Positions 1 to 12,234 of a stretch of DNA of 64,000 nt are shown here, piece by piece. The stretch covers positions 115,387,379-115,451,378 of the forward strand of contig CM037876.1 of the NCBI GenBank assembly GCA_021292165.1, read 5' to 3'. The position numbers and the translations under genes are program-made. How positions within the stretch are numbered: the stretch's first letter is position 1; the number at the start of each line of letters is the position of its first letter. The notes under the pieces are model-generated. The model was not told where the DNA came from. It saw nothing but the letters and a program-made list of their open reading frames with translations, and ran no database searches. Source of the stretch: Shinisaurus crocodilurus (lineage: Eukaryota > Chordata > Lepidosauria > Squamata > Shinisauridae).

Positions 1-58
1 CTGTTTGTGTGTGTTTCTGCGTGTGTGTATGTGCATGCATGTGTATGTGTGCATGTTA
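1..58. repeat. TG-rich imperfect microsatellite
   Basis: The window opens in a degenerate (TG)n tract with GTGT, GTGC and TGCATG variants. It is cut by the window edge. Confidence 0.7.
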
Positions 59-1270
59 ATTCAGTCAGCAGAACTGTAACTGAATATATGTAGAGCAGCA
101 TGGGAGGGGGGGGAAATGAGAAATTGCATACTATTGCCACAGTAGAAGGGTACACAGTTCTTTTAAAAATTATTTTATATTTAAAATAAAATAATATGTA
201 TTATTATCTGAATACTTTGTTATACATTAGTATTGTTAGTGTACCAAAAGGCCCACAAACAAAACAAGCAAAAACAAATTGCTGACATTTTATTCTCAGA
301 AACAGAATAACACTCTTAAATGTTTTATTAAATATATATGGTTGGGAATATCGCCTAAGCACAATACCTCGTATTATCTATAGTATATGGAAAGGAAAAA
401 AAATCCTCCACACCATGCATTGGCTAGGTATGTAAAAATATTCATATTTTATATGTAATAATATATGAAATTCCTTCTCACAGAAATTTTAATGCTAATA
501 GAATTTTATGCAAATAAAACGTATGAGCAAAACTCCACAAACATAGTTTTATAACAAACAACAAAACCTTTATAACCTTCCTTGCTCTCAAGTTTATGAA
601 ATTACCATCAACATACTGTTGATCTTTACTTTAAGTTTTATACAAACAGTTCCTGGATATCAGGTGCCCATGGCCCACAAATAGTATTATTAGAATGTTT
701 CATAAAAACAACCTTTTCAAAAAAGTAGAAGTGCAATTACGTACATCAGCTAAACTTTAGGTGACAGCTAAATGAGGAAGCAAGAAGGTAATATGTGGTT
801 GAGAAAAACTGAACCTGTTTATCTTGAACTCCATTTTCTCTGAAGCCTAGCAAGGGGTGAAATACTCCCAAAGGGAAGTTTGTATTCAAGGAACTCTTCA
901 ATTACAAGGCATGCCCTCTGGTGAGGCTGATATTTCTCCTGTTGCCTCTTGGACTGGCATGGTGGGAAAGGCAGTATGCCTGGAATGGAGAAAGTTTATG
1001 GAGATGAGTCTCTGGTATCTAGGGAAGTTGACCAGAAAACATTCTTGGGAGTGGGGACAAAAGAAGCATGTCTCCTGGAGTTTTTCCTCCACTTCACCTA
1101 GGAGAATGATTTGAAAGAGGGGTTCCCTCAGTGACTGCTCCTGAGGCTGTCTCAAGAAGGAAGTCTTCCTCATTATCAGAGTCGATGTCCTCTTCTGAAA
1201 AAGAAGTGTCTGAATCCAGGGCCTGGGCCATGACCATATTCATCCGAGACAGATAGAAAAATAAGTTGCT

Positions 1271-2693
1271 AGGATTACCAAAACAAGATGGTATAAAGCA
1301 CAAAAAGTAAGGGGTTTGGGTCTTCCGAATTTAAAATGGTATTATATAGCTAATCAATTAAGACATACAGTGGTTATTATAGCACAGCCTAAAGAAATAA
1401 TGTGGTTGGAGTTAGAAACATCTGAATTACAAAATACTTTGGAGAATATCTTTTTCAAAAAAATAATAATAAATTGATAAAAAATATAGACAACCCTTTT
1501 TTAAGAAGTTTGTTAGTGACTTGGAGTACTATGAGGAACATATTTATACCAGGGATCTCTCCATTAACTCCAGTGGTGGCTCTAAATGATTTCCCCGAAA
1601 ATTTAAGATTGGATCTGGAGGGTAAACTAAGAGAAGAAAGGGTTATTAGATTATCCGATTGGGTGGAAAAGATGGGGACTCGAGACCAAATAATGGAAAT
1701 TGTTGGGAGAAGAAGAGTGTCGTGGTTAAATTTAGTACAGTTAGAACAGTGGTCGAAGAAATGGAAAAGAAAAACTGAGTACGAGAGAGATTTAACTAAT
1801 TTTGAAAAGATGGTCATGTCTAGAGATGGCCTACCAGGTAATGCATCAACAAGAGGTATAACAAGGGATTTATATAGATTGATTCAAAAAGCAGAAGAAC
1901 AAGAGGACCAGCTAAAGGCAGTATGGGATAATGAATTTGAAGAGGTGACCTCGAAGGTGGGGTGGAACAATATATGGGATAGACGGATTGTGAAGGTGAT
2001 GTCAACTAGGATAAAGGAGAATTTTTATAAACTAATTTGGAGATGGTATTTAACTCCAGTAAGATTAAATAGAATAGATAATAAACGTTCTGCATTATGT
2101 TGGAGAGGATGTCAGGAAAAAGGGACATATGCTCATATGTGGTGGAGTTGTAAAAATGAACTGGTTTTTTGGCGAGAGGTTTTTACAGAAATATCGAAAA
2201 TTACTGGTATTAATTTAGAGGTCTGTCCAAAATTATCAATAACGGAGAAACTTATTTGCGACCAAAATACGAAGGAATTAATTGTAAACTTGTTAACTGC
2301 GGCTAGGCTAATGATAGCGAGGAAATTGAAAGTACAACTGACTGGTATAAGGAAGTTTGGGATATAGCCCTAAACGATAAACTAACTTGTAGTATCAAAT
2401 GCAAAAAAGGATTGCTAAAGAAGAATAATTTTATGGATATATGGAATCAATTATTAGACTATGTATTAATAAAGGGGAAGGGGAGCATGCCTTGTCAGGA
2501 TATGTTATATTTTTGGAATTTGGAATTCATTTGATTAAGGGGATGGAAGTATATTGATGGGTCCCTTGGAGGTTGTGGGGGGGTGCACATTATGATTTAT
2601 TGTATGTTGTTTCTGTTATATTTTTGTGTTATTCTTGTATTTTGTTATATTTTGTTTTGAAAAGTACGGTAAATTAAAAATTAAAAAAAAAAA
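1271..2693 (+). mobile_element. L1 LINE, 5'-truncated 3' end of ORF2 with poly(A)
   Basis: The plus strand encodes the C-terminal part of an L1 ORF2. It starts near a VRGLGLPNLKWYY motif, then runs open at 1474-2367 (297 residues). It carries the L1 cysteine/histidine knuckle CWRGCQEKGTYAHMWWSC preceded by WRWYLTPVRL. A 3' UTR follows and ends in an A-rich tail at 2693. The word AAGTTGCT occurs at 1263-1270 and again at 2692-2699, overlapping the tail, so it is a likely target site duplication. The frame is broken once near 1470 by an A/T-rich slip. The endonuclease and most of the RT are absent, the usual 5' truncation. Confidence 0.88.
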
Positions 2694-3286
2694 GTTGCTT
2701 TTTACCTGCCTCCGCCCACTATGTGCCATTATGTGTCAGTCAGGGCAGAGACTACATTACCGTCAAGTGCTGCATTGCAAGTAACATCCCACTTTACCTT
2801 AGACTTTAAAAACTGTACCACCTTCACTACATTCTATGTGCCAAACCCTTATTTTCACATTCCTCTTAACGTTTTGTTAGCAGGCTGCTTGGCAGTAGGG
2901 GAGGCACTGTAGGCTCCAAGGATAGTTGGCAACAGCACACCCAGGTTCAGTTTCTGCAGATACCGCTAACAAGGCTGAGATGGGGAATAGCCAGCATTAT
3001 TAAGGAGCCCTTCATCCAGAGTGCTTGCTATGAATCATTACACAATGTTTAATACTAACAAAATTCAGTGTAAAGAAAGCCGTTAATATTTTGGAAGAAT
3101 GTAAGAGATCTGACATTAATGCTGCTGAATTAATGTATTCTAGCTTGTTTGTCATGGGTAGAAATGTTTATATAAATTAATGACAATAGGAAGTGTTTGA
3201 TGTGTATGGTGTTGAGCTATGACAGAACTTAGAGGGCAACAATTCCCACAAAGGACTCCATAAGACAGGAGAATTTCAAGCAAATT

Positions 3287-3413
3287 AAGGGTTCAATCCT
3301 ATGCATGTTTAGACAGAAAAAAGCCCTACAACTCCTAGCATGGCTGGCTGGGGAATGCTGGGAGTTGTATTACTTTTATTTTCTGTCTAAACATACATAG
3401 GACTGCACCCTAA
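3287..3413. mobile_element. Foldback MITE with GGTTCAATCCTATG-type ends
   Basis: The two ends are imperfect inverted repeats. The left reads TTAAGGGTTCAATCCTATGC and the right mirrors it as GCACCCTAA. The inner arms pair CATGTTTAGACAG with CTGTCTAAACAT, and CTACAACTCC with GGAGTTGTA. The whole unit can form a hairpin of about 125 bases. A relative with similar ends (GCTGTTATCCTATA / ATAAGATTGTGCTGTAA) lies at 50838-50935. The superfamily is not determined. Confidence 0.7.
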
Positions 3414-4444
3414 ATGTCCTAATACAACAACACAGTCTTTAGCCCAATCCAGTCTTTCTTCCCACTTCATGGTATCTAACATTTGCTCATACTGCAACAA
3501 GATAGAAAAGGCAATTCTGTGATTCTGTAGTAGGTGAAAGCCTGATGATACATGTTTTCTACTATATATTAGCCTGAAGTTCTGATCATAAACCTAGACA
3601 TAAAGTTTTCTGAAGGCTGCTTGCTTTTCTGTCACTAATGACTGCACTCCACTAACATCTGGCACATTTCTTGTTCTCCAAGCTGTCCCCACAATAGGGT
3701 TCAATTGCATGGATCTTACTTGAGTAGCATATCCATATTAGCCAGGCTTGTTAAGTTTAACATGACTAAAGTTTGTGTAAACTTGTAACTTGACTTTGTG
3801 ATTTATGTGTCTGTAAAAGCCATACATTCACTATAAAGACTACACAATAACCAAGCTATGCATATATGGTAGCACTAAGCATTACAGTGCAGAGACAACT
3901 GATGCCTTGGGCTCTTCTGAACAAGACAATACATGAAGCAACCTATCAGAAGATTATATACTGTTTTCTTAAGTCAAAGTTAAAGCTACCAAGGTTTCAT
4001 GGTGTGTTTCCTTTCTCTAGATACCTGGCAGCTTAGCAACGACCCTCCCCCATGCAAAAAAAAATGCAGTGGATGAAAATACACCCAGGTTTATTCATAA
4101 GTATAAGAAATATATTAAATTTGCAATAAATTATTTACCATAACTAATCTTGAAATTAGTTTAAAAGTTCCTTCAAAAATATTTCACTTTTAAAAACATT
4201 TCCATTTTAGTTTTGTTTTCATTCTGGCATGCTCACTAAAAAGCTGATCCACAAAAAGGCTCTATGGGTTCACATATAGATTCCTTTCTCAACATTTGAT
4301 GACTCACTCACTGTGGAATGGGTGAACTAACCCCATTGGAAAACAAAGCTGGAGATAATGTGACGTGACAGGAATTTTTATATCTGTGATGGTCATTCAC
4401 ATGTGCAAAAGGCCATTTAAAAATAAATGTTAGAGTCAGTTAAA

Positions 4445-4834
4445 GTTGTTATTATTATTAATAATTTCATTTCTATACCGCCCAATAGGGTGGTTGGTGG
4501 GGAGTTGCAATGTTGCTGTCGTCGAGAAACGGCTGAGTCTCTCAAACTGGACCTCCTTTGAGCAGGTGGCAGAGGAGGTTGAACAGCCCACTGGGTAGCA
4601 GGCACAAATGGAGACTCAATTATTTCACCCTCTGACACTGAGGCCCCTTGGACTCTCAAGCTCGTATACCCCTTCGGTGTCGGAGAGCGAGATCGACTGC
4701 GTCTTCCTTCCCCTATAGGATGTGGGTGCAGCGGCACCTGGCCAGGGTCGACCGTCAACATCGAGGGAGGGTGGTCAAGCCCGAGTGGGGGGAACCAGTA
4801 CTGATATGGCAGTAGAAGCCCGAGGAGGAGACAG
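4445..4834 (-). mobile_element. DIRS gag fragment joined to an L2-type 3' tail (chimera 1)
   Basis: Read on the minus strand, bases 4834-4492 encode DIRS gag-like sequence. It includes GRRSRSRSPTPKGYTSL and ASVSEGEIIESP, the latter closely matching ISVSEGEIVESP in the second chimera at 15260-16045. It then passes directly into an L2-type 3' tail (GGGCGGTATAGAAATGAAAT followed by AAT repeats) at 4491-4445. Gag and tail are in the same sense. The right boundary abuts the 5' end of a CR1 copy on the other strand, so a target duplication cannot be checked. An alternative is an L2 tail that landed beside a DIRS fragment by coincidence. Confidence 0.65.
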
Positions 4835-5816
4835 GTTTCCTTCTCAAACTGAGGAGAGGTAACGAGTGGGGTACCACAGGGCTCGGTCCTGGGCCCAGCG
4901 CTCCTCAACATTTTTATTAATGACTTGGATGAGGAGGTGCAGGGAATGCTTATCAAATTTGCAGATGACACAAAGTTGGGTGGAACAGCTAATACTCTGG
5001 AAGACAGAAACAAAATTCAAAGCGATCTCGAAAGGCTGGATATCCCTATAATAGGGATAAATGCCAAGTGCTGCACCTAGGGAGAGGAAACCAAATACAG
5101 TTACAGAATGGGGGACACTTGGCTCAACAATACTACAAGTGAGAAGGATCTTGGAATTATGGTAGATCACAAACTGAATATGAGCCAGCAATGCGATGTG
5201 GCTGCAACGAAGGCAAATGCTATTTTGGGCTGCATTAATAGAAGTATAGCTTCCAAATCACGTGAAGTGATAATTCCCCTTTACTTGGCACTGGTTAGGC
5301 CTCATCTTGAGTACTGCGTCCAGTTCTGGGCACCACACTTTAAGAAGGATGCAGACAAACTGGAGAGGGTTCAGAGGAGGGCAACAAAGATGATAAAGGG
5401 ACTGGAAACAAGGCCCTATGAGGAGAGACTGAAAGAACTGGGCATGTTTAGCCTTCAGAAGAGGAGACTGAGGGAAGATATGATCACACTCTTCCAGTAC
5501 TTAAAGGGTTGTCACACAGAGGAGGGCCAGGATCTCTTCTCGATCATCCCAGTTTGCAGGACACGGAATAATGGGCTCAAGTTACAGGAACCCAGATTCC
5601 ACCTAAACATCAGGAAAAATTTCCTGACTGTTAGAGCAATAAGACAGTGGAACCAACTACCTAGGGAGGTGGTGGGCTCTCCCACTCTGGAGGCATTCAA
5701 GGTGCAGCTGGACAGCCATCTGTCAGGGATGCTTTGACCTGGATTCCTGCATTGAGCAGGGGGTTGGACTCGATGGCCTGGTAGGCCCCTTCCAACTCTA
5801 CATGATTCTATGATTT
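4835..5816 (+). mobile_element. CR1 LINE, 5'-truncated
   Basis: The plus strand carries the distal CR1 ORF2. It has the end of the RT palm (KFADD equivalent near 4960) and a 209-residue open frame at 5108-5737. That frame holds [33 protein letters not shown] and KLERVQRRATKMIKG, and ends at the CR1 C-terminus. The short 3' UTR ends in ATTCTATG-like units near 5805. About 30 bases are lost near 5041 relative to the copies at 34885 and 45114. The three copies are closely similar, so the family was recently active. Confidence 0.93.
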
Positions 5817-8049
5817 TTAGAATAATTACTCCAAGTAAACACAAATCTCATTGGCAAATTAAAATTAAAAGATCCTATAACACACTGAGCATAATCATGG
5901 CCATCTGCTTTAAGTCCTTGAAACTCCGATCTCTAGTGTTTTAACTTAATCAACATTTCTTAAATCTTTAGTTTCCTCTGTCCAGATACACTCACAAATT
6001 AAGTGAGGCATTAAGCAACAAGACTGAAATCTGGCAGGACAGTAGAGCTTGCTTATAAAATCCACCATTTGTCTATCACAACCCCCTGCATCCTTCTGAA
6101 GAATGGAGACATTGTAATCCCCTCTTCTACCAAGTAACAGTCAATTCAGCAATAACTCCCTTCAAGTATATAAAAAGTTGTTGAAAGATTCAAGTTTTAT
6201 TAAAATGCATCAGTCCTTTATTCTCATAATAACCAATGAATCTTTTAAACAGGTACAGCTTGCTTAAAAGTACATGTTTTTTCTTACATCTATTTATTTA
6301 TACATCTATACTCATACATTTAAATATACCTACTTTATGCCTGGCAACTTCATATCAATTTACACATTACCTTTGTGGTACAGTTATTACCACAAAACTG
6401 TTTTGCTGTGGCCTGCTCCCACATAGGGTAAATGGGTAAATACACTGTAATGTGGGTTGTCCAGATCATGTAGGCATTTCCCACAGTAGGGGAAGGGGAA
6501 GTGGGGAGAGAAGAAAAAAGACAATAAAAAGCCTTCACAGCAACTCAGCAGGCAGCAGATATGGTGGGCAGGTCTCTAGAAATCCAGTGTCTGAACCCAA
6601 CCCCATTTCAGATTCTATCCCACCCCGCCATTAGAACTGTACACATCATGCATGGTAACCCAAAGCCCTCCACTTGCCTCACTGAAGCAAGCAGCTGTAG
6701 AAGGCCAAAGCCATCAGGTACATAGAATATTTTACTGCCAAGGAAAATTCCAAAGCATTTCAAACAGTTCTTCCTCAGGGGAAACTATAAAGCCACAAAC
6801 ATCACACACACAAAAAGTCACATGACTTGCCAATTGTGAATGACAAGTTGCAAAACTCTCATTTCAGAAGAGTGAGCTATTCTCATCAATTTAAATATAT
6901 ACTGAATGCTGAAACACTTACACGAATGATCAGAATCAACTCATATGTTGAGTACGACAATAAATTTTCCATAGCGTGAAACTGAAATTCACACTGGCTT
7001 GGTTCAGACAACCATATATCAATATATCAAGCGGAGATGTGCACACATTCCCCTGCAAAGGCAGCCCTTTTGCACAAGCTGTGATTAAACCAGTAAGTTT
7101 CTAATTAACCAGTTTCCTGTTTTAGCTGAACTGGAAACTATAGTTACCAGCTTTGGAAAAAGACATGATATGAAACCAACTTCAAACTGGTGTTTAATAT
7201 CCTGGCTTGTTCTAAAGCTGGTAACACTAGCTTACCAGTTCAGATTAAATTGAAAACTAGGTTAATTAGAGGCTTCCTAGTTTGACTGCTGCCTGCCATG
7301 AAGGGAGGAGCAAAGGGGCTTGATGTGTGGGGAAAGGCTTGTGCATATCTTCACTTAACAAGCTGAGATACAATCATCGGAATGTGACCTCTGTAAGATT
7401 TCTCAGCAATAACAACTATTCAGTGGCACCTTTGAACAATGGTCATCTTAAGGGCCTTAATTCTGCTTCTACTACCAATATACCTAAAGTAGAGCAAACC
7501 TGCTTTAGGGGGTTTAGGGTTTAGGGGACATGTCCAGAATCAGCTCCATCTCAGTTTGGGAGAAGAAACTTAATTCCTCCATTTAAATTACAAAAAGCAG
7601 CTAAATTGGCCTCTGAGCCCATCTAGCCAACGTCCCTTTCAGTGCTCCATTTGGATTCCCCTCAACTGCTCTGTGGGGGAAAAGAATAATCGAGGGAGAC
7701 AGGAGCTGAGGGTATATCAGGGCCTTGCTCCATTTGTACTGCCCATGCCAGGAGATAAGAGGCGAAGCAGGACCATTCCACCAGACCTGCTGAAAGTCTA
7801 ATTTTTTTCCTTTTCCTTCCCCATCCTGTTTTTCTTGTGTGTCATGTCTTTTTAGACCGTAAGCCTGTGGGAAGGGACTGTCTTTTACTGATAGATTGTA
7901 AGCTGCCCCGGGAGCCTTATTTTGGGCTGAGAAATAGCATAAACATACTTTAAATGAAAAATAAAGGTTATGGCTCTCCTTTGACTTTTCAAACAGAAGT
8001 AACTGTATTACAGATACTTGTTAGAGGCATTGATTGTCAAAATCCATAT

Positions 8050-8098
8050 TGAGTCCCAATATTGGGGAAAAGGCGGGTAATAAATAAATATAATAATA

Positions 8099-8146
<48 letters not shown>

Positions 8147-8147
8147 C
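8050..8147 (+). repeat. (AAT)n microsatellite behind a LINE-like tail
   Basis: A short L2-like 3' tail (GGCGGGTAATAAATAAATA) runs into about 17 AAT units ending near 8145. Tail slippage is the likely origin. Confidence 0.75.
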
Positions 8148-8454
8148 TGAGATAAGGCACTGATATACTAACAATTCAAGTCTTCCAGATTTTCTAGACT
8201 ATAGGTACGGTATATATTAAGGTGGATAATTAGAAAGCCAATTATTTGGACTTCATTACTTTAGCTTTATTAGGAATGTTTTTATGAAATTAAGATTTAA
8301 TGTTATGCCCTTTGTTTTAGAAGGCCATTATAAGTAATTATCACTGGAATACTGTGATTGGGAATTAATGGCAGTGATTTTAAATATTGCAACTGATGTA
8401 AAGGATTGCCTTCTCCCACATCCTAAAATCAACTTCCCAGCACCTTTTCCGGGT

Positions 8455-8795
8455 ACCCCTAGAGGCTTTTTGGTGGTGGCACCCATTGTGGAATGCCCTC
8501 CCCAGAAAGGCTTGTCTGGAGCCTACATTGTGGTCTTTTCAGCGCCAGGTGAAAACCTTTTATTATCCAAGGACTTTGAACTGTAAAAAAAAATGTGGTT
8601 GTTTTTTGGTGTATGTTTTTTTGTTTATTGTTTTTTTTGTTTTTTTTTTGCGCTACTGTTATTCCCTGTCACTGGTTTTAGATTTTATGCTTATTTTAAT
8701 TGTATACTTTCTGGTTTGAACGTTTACTGTTAGCAGCCTAAATAACTGTTCATTATTGAATGGAATATAAACATTATAAATAATTAATACCTCCC
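8455..8795 (+). mobile_element. L2-type LINE, 3' end
   Basis: The plus strand encodes the WNALPRKACLEPTLWSF segment typical of the last L2 ORF2 residues. That is followed by a T-rich 3' UTR and a short tail near 8770-8790 (GAATGGAATATAAAC). It lies about 130 bases downstream, in gene orientation, of the ATXN10 exon at 8922 and on the opposite strand. Confidence 0.7.
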
Positions 8796-8921
8796 TGATT
8801 ATCATAATTATGAAGTATGCCTCTTTTTAAAAGGCTTCCAACCTTTCAACTTGGCTAGCAGGAAACCTACTAAAGAAACATTCCTTGCAGATGTTTGCAG
8901 AAGCTGCAAGTAATTTCTTAC

Positions 8922-9091
8922 CTTGTCTTGGTTAGCCTTATTCTTGTAACATAAATTTCCAATCAAACGAATTAAATGTGCTTTAAAGCCCACAGCTGGG
9001 TGAGAGATTTGTTCCTGCCCTGTTGTAGAATGAGTCACTGTGAAGATGTTTGTGGCCTGCTTCCCAGCAAGATGTGTAAGCTGCAACGTAT
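8922..9091 (-). CDS. ATXN10: ATXN10 internal exon (probably exon 9)
   Basis: This 170-base exon supplies two bases of a split codon and 56 codons. It contains LAGKQATNIF near its start and ends FKAHLIRLIGNLCYKNKANQDK, the hallmark ataxin-10 C-terminal helix (human FKSHLIRLIGNLCYKNK). The acceptor is TCTCTGTTTAG and the donor GTAAGA. The exon ends in phase 0. About 85 C-terminal residues, starting at human VNELDG, must be encoded beyond the left edge, because nothing matching was found in 1-8921. The stretch between NIF and GFKAHL has a different sequence from human, so that loop is variable. Confidence 0.93.
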
Positions 9092-9654
9092 CTAAACAGA
9101 GAAAATTGTAGAAGTCTTTAAAAAAAATTATCAATATCATACACATTCTAATGGTAAATTAGTTTTGTTTTGCAGGTATTAACATCTAATTTGAAAAGAA
9201 ATTCATTTGAATCTTACTGCAGCTGAAAGAAACACCACTAAAATCTGGAACAGTCTATTCCAGTAGAATAGTCCAGCATTCTACTCCCACAATAGCTAAC
9301 TAGATACCAATAGGAAGTTCACAAACAGAAGATGAGTGCAATAGCACCCTCCCATTCATGTTCTCCAACAACTAGCATACAGAGGTATCCTGCCTAGGTT
9401 TTATATATTTATGTTTGTGCTGTGAGTGCATGTTGAGAGTGTGTGGATGTTTCTGGTAAAGCTGTGCTGGAAAACCCTGACACAAGGACCTGTGGAGGTG
9501 GTGGCACCATCCCAGTAACTTGGGGCAGAAGGAGATAGGGCAGGCAGGAAGAGGGGGTAAGGACATCAGAGTAGAATGTGATGCAGATGTTTATTCACTG
9601 TTCCCCTTCTACCCCACTGCTCTAGCTCTCATGTAACTGGTAGCTCATCCACTG

Positions 9655-11085
9655 AGCCCTCCTGTCTTATGGTGCTGCTATTTAACGCCAGATCAGTACA
9701 CAAAAAGACTGAACTCATTCATGATTTAATTGTGAAGGCCGATCTGGCATGTACTATTGAGACTTTGGTGGGTGAGCTACATGGGCCCAACCTGACCCAG
9801 CATTACCCACCTGGGTACTCGGTGCAGCACCAGCATAGGCTGGAGGGTGGGTAGGTAGGGGGAAGTTTTCATGATTCACAAAAGGAAACACCAGGAAACC
9901 ACTCCATGTGGGAGCAGGCCTTGAGGGGTTGCCACAGAGACAGATTAAGGATGCTGCTGGTGTACCGCCCCACCCTGCTGCCCATATCCTCCCTGACCGA
10001 GCTGGCAGAGGTGGGCTCTGGTGTGGTGTTGGAGGAACCTAGGACAGTGGTCCTGGGTGACTTTAATTTCCATGCTGAGGCAGCCTCTGGAGTCCCAGCT
10101 TGGGACTTCATGGTCTCCATGACATCCATGGGGCTGTCGGAAACCTTGAACGACCTTGGTCAAATTCAATTGGTCTCGAATCTGTAGCAGCAGAGGGTTG
10201 TACAAGCTCAGCTGTCGACATCGATGGCAAAGGAGATGGAGCTTGGGGGGGGGGGGGCTGAAGCAGCCGACATATGTTTTGCTTTCTCCTTATGCTTCAG
10301 GCACCTTTTTGTCTCTTCCTGAGCTTCCCTCGCCTTTTTCGCTAGCTTTTTCACCAGACAAACCTCCAGAGACTTGCCCAGTGTAGGAGGGCAAGAGACA
10401 GCCATGGCCTGAGGTGGAGGTGTCCGTGGCCTCGTTGAAGGCGGGCCATTGGGGGCAGAGACCACCTGAAGAGCTTTGAGCCAGAGTGCGGCCTTGAGTT
10501 TATTGGCCCTATGCTTTCTCGCCTGCCGCATGAAAGCCTGGCAGTGGCTGCACGTCACTGACAGCATGGCCTTCTCCAAGGCAGATAAAGCACAGGGTGT
10601 GCCCATCCATGGGCGGTAACTTAGCCCCACAGCGGGTACACTTTTGGAAGGCCGCTCTTAACGGCATCGTACAGAAGTAGTAGAAAGGACGAGCAAGTAT
10701 GAAGAGAGAATTTTGTTGTTGTTGAGATAAATGAAGAAGACAAAGAAATGAAATAGACAAAAGCGAAGAAGGGGAGGTTTTGAAGAGAAAGTATAGAGAA
10801 AAAACACTCAGCCAAACAGTGTGAAGAGAAATTCCCAAGAGCGACTAGCCAAAGAGACGGTCGAAGGGGAACTGAGGGGTCGGGTGGGAGTCGTGCTAAG
10901 GAGCACATGTGAGAGGGAGGGGCTCCCGCCCAATTTTGCTCAGCTATAGAACTTTCCCGAAGCAATCTCAGCATAGGCGCAGAGCCCATGTGTGTGATGC
11001 ACAGAGACCATGAAGAACTACAGGCACTCTTGGAGGATACTGATTAACTAGACCCATTCCAGTCTGGGTTTCGATCTGGTTACTA
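9655..11085 (+). mobile_element. L2 LINE fragment (endonuclease and RT pieces) split by a DIRS
   Basis: Bases 9655-10190 encode L2 endonuclease sequence. FNARSVHKKTELIHDLI starts the domain, followed by LLVYRPTLLP and VVLGDFNFHAEA. After the DIRS insertion the L2 resumes at 11018 with LDPFQSGFRSGY from the RT palm. About 1 kb of coding sequence between the two pieces is missing, so there was an internal deletion as well as the insertion. The frames are broken by stops. The 3' half of the element is absent. Confidence 0.8.
10205..11017 (-). mobile_element. DIRS retrotransposon, 5' end with start of gag
   Basis: The element reads right to left. Its outer end (11017 inward) matches the terminal repeat of the other DIRS copies, with GTCTCTGTGCATCACACACA and GGGCGGGAGCCCCTCCC. 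The gag start at 10665 encodes a zinc-finger-like head, MPLRAAFQKCTRCGAKLPP, then DGHTLCFICLGEGH. After a frame shift it continues as a lysine-rich segment (KKLAKKAREAQEETKR) that stops at the left boundary. The C-x2-C...C-x2-C-x4-H arrangement recurs at 42197-41967. RT, RNase H and recombinase are lost. The element interrupts an L2 copy. Confidence 0.82.
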
Positions 11086-12234
11086 ACATATATTAACATA
11101 TATCTGGTTACTAACCATAGTATTAACATATGGTTTCCATGTTCTATATTATACTGTGTTTAATTAGCAAAGAATAACAGCTGTACAGAAAACTAGCCAT
11201 TGGAAAAACTACTGGTGTAAAAATTAGTAAAAGTGCTTATTGAGGCTGATCAGTTATATCATCCCACAATCCATGTTTACAAATATTTATTATCGATGAA
11301 TAAATACGATACACAGGGTATTAAGCAGGAATGGAATAGGGAATTGGATTGTCCTATTCTGTCTAATCAATGGATTTGTTGCTTTAGCGTCCATCTGAAG
11401 CTTCAGTGGATCTCGGGTTATGTCTTATTCAACAAAAACTCATGTTTCTTGTCTATTGGATGCCACAATGTCTCTTTAATACAGGTTTGTTTAAGTGAGC
11501 TAACTGCTGGAGGTGTAATACTGCTAATGCTTCTGTTAATCATATGTTTTGGCAATGTCCAGTAGTTGCTTCCTTTGGGGATGAGGTTATAATATGGATA
11601 AACTTTGTACTGGAACACTCTTTTAATATTTACTGATGCACACATTCTTTTAAATTATTTATCTGCTTCCTGGAAGTTAACACATAGTCAACGTAAATGG
11701 ATTTTCCGCACCCTTTTGACAACTAAAAGACTAATATTAGAACATTGGAAGAATAAATGCTCACCTCCTATAATGCAATGGATTGAGGACCTAACAACAC
11801 ATCATCATCATCATCATCATCAATAATAATTTATTAAGTTTCTGCTTGACAATACAAAAAATAAACAAGGCAATAAGAAACAGGAAAAAAAGGGGGGAAA
11901 GAAGAAGGAAAAAAATACAATAATTTTACATCCATGTTACATCAGTTGTAAGTAGAAAAACCTAACTTAGGTAGATACTGGACACTAGGTTATAAAGGGC
12001 CTGCTTTTGGCCTAAATTGTTTAATTAGACAACAATTATATAAAATAAGAACATTTTTCATTTCAGTATTCTTTATAGTATCCAGTGTTTTATATTGTGA
12101 AGGATTATTATGTTGATTTTCCATCCTATTCATATAAACAATAAAATCATGCCAAATCTTAAAAATGAATCATGTTTATTTTGACCCCTTACAACCTTCA
12201 ACTTACGGGATATTTTTTTCCATTAGGGCCATTT

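Larger units (their letters stand above)
1..8921 (-). other. ATXN10: ATXN10 intron (probably intron 9), partial
   Basis: This intron lies downstream of the exon ending NQDK and its far end is outside the window. It holds an L1 3' end, a foldback MITE, a DIRS/L2 chimera, a CR1 copy and L2 3' ends, each listed separately. The remaining stretches (60-1262, 2700-3286, 3414-4444, 5817-8049) are AT-rich with no gene I can support. Within 844-1253 the minus strand has two short open frames rich in acidic residues (positions 1094-1303 and 898-1173) that I do not recognise. Bases 7805-7970 look like an old LINE 3' tail. In humans the matching intron carries the ATTCT pentanucleotide repeat. No ATTCT array is visible here. 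Confidence 0.7.
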
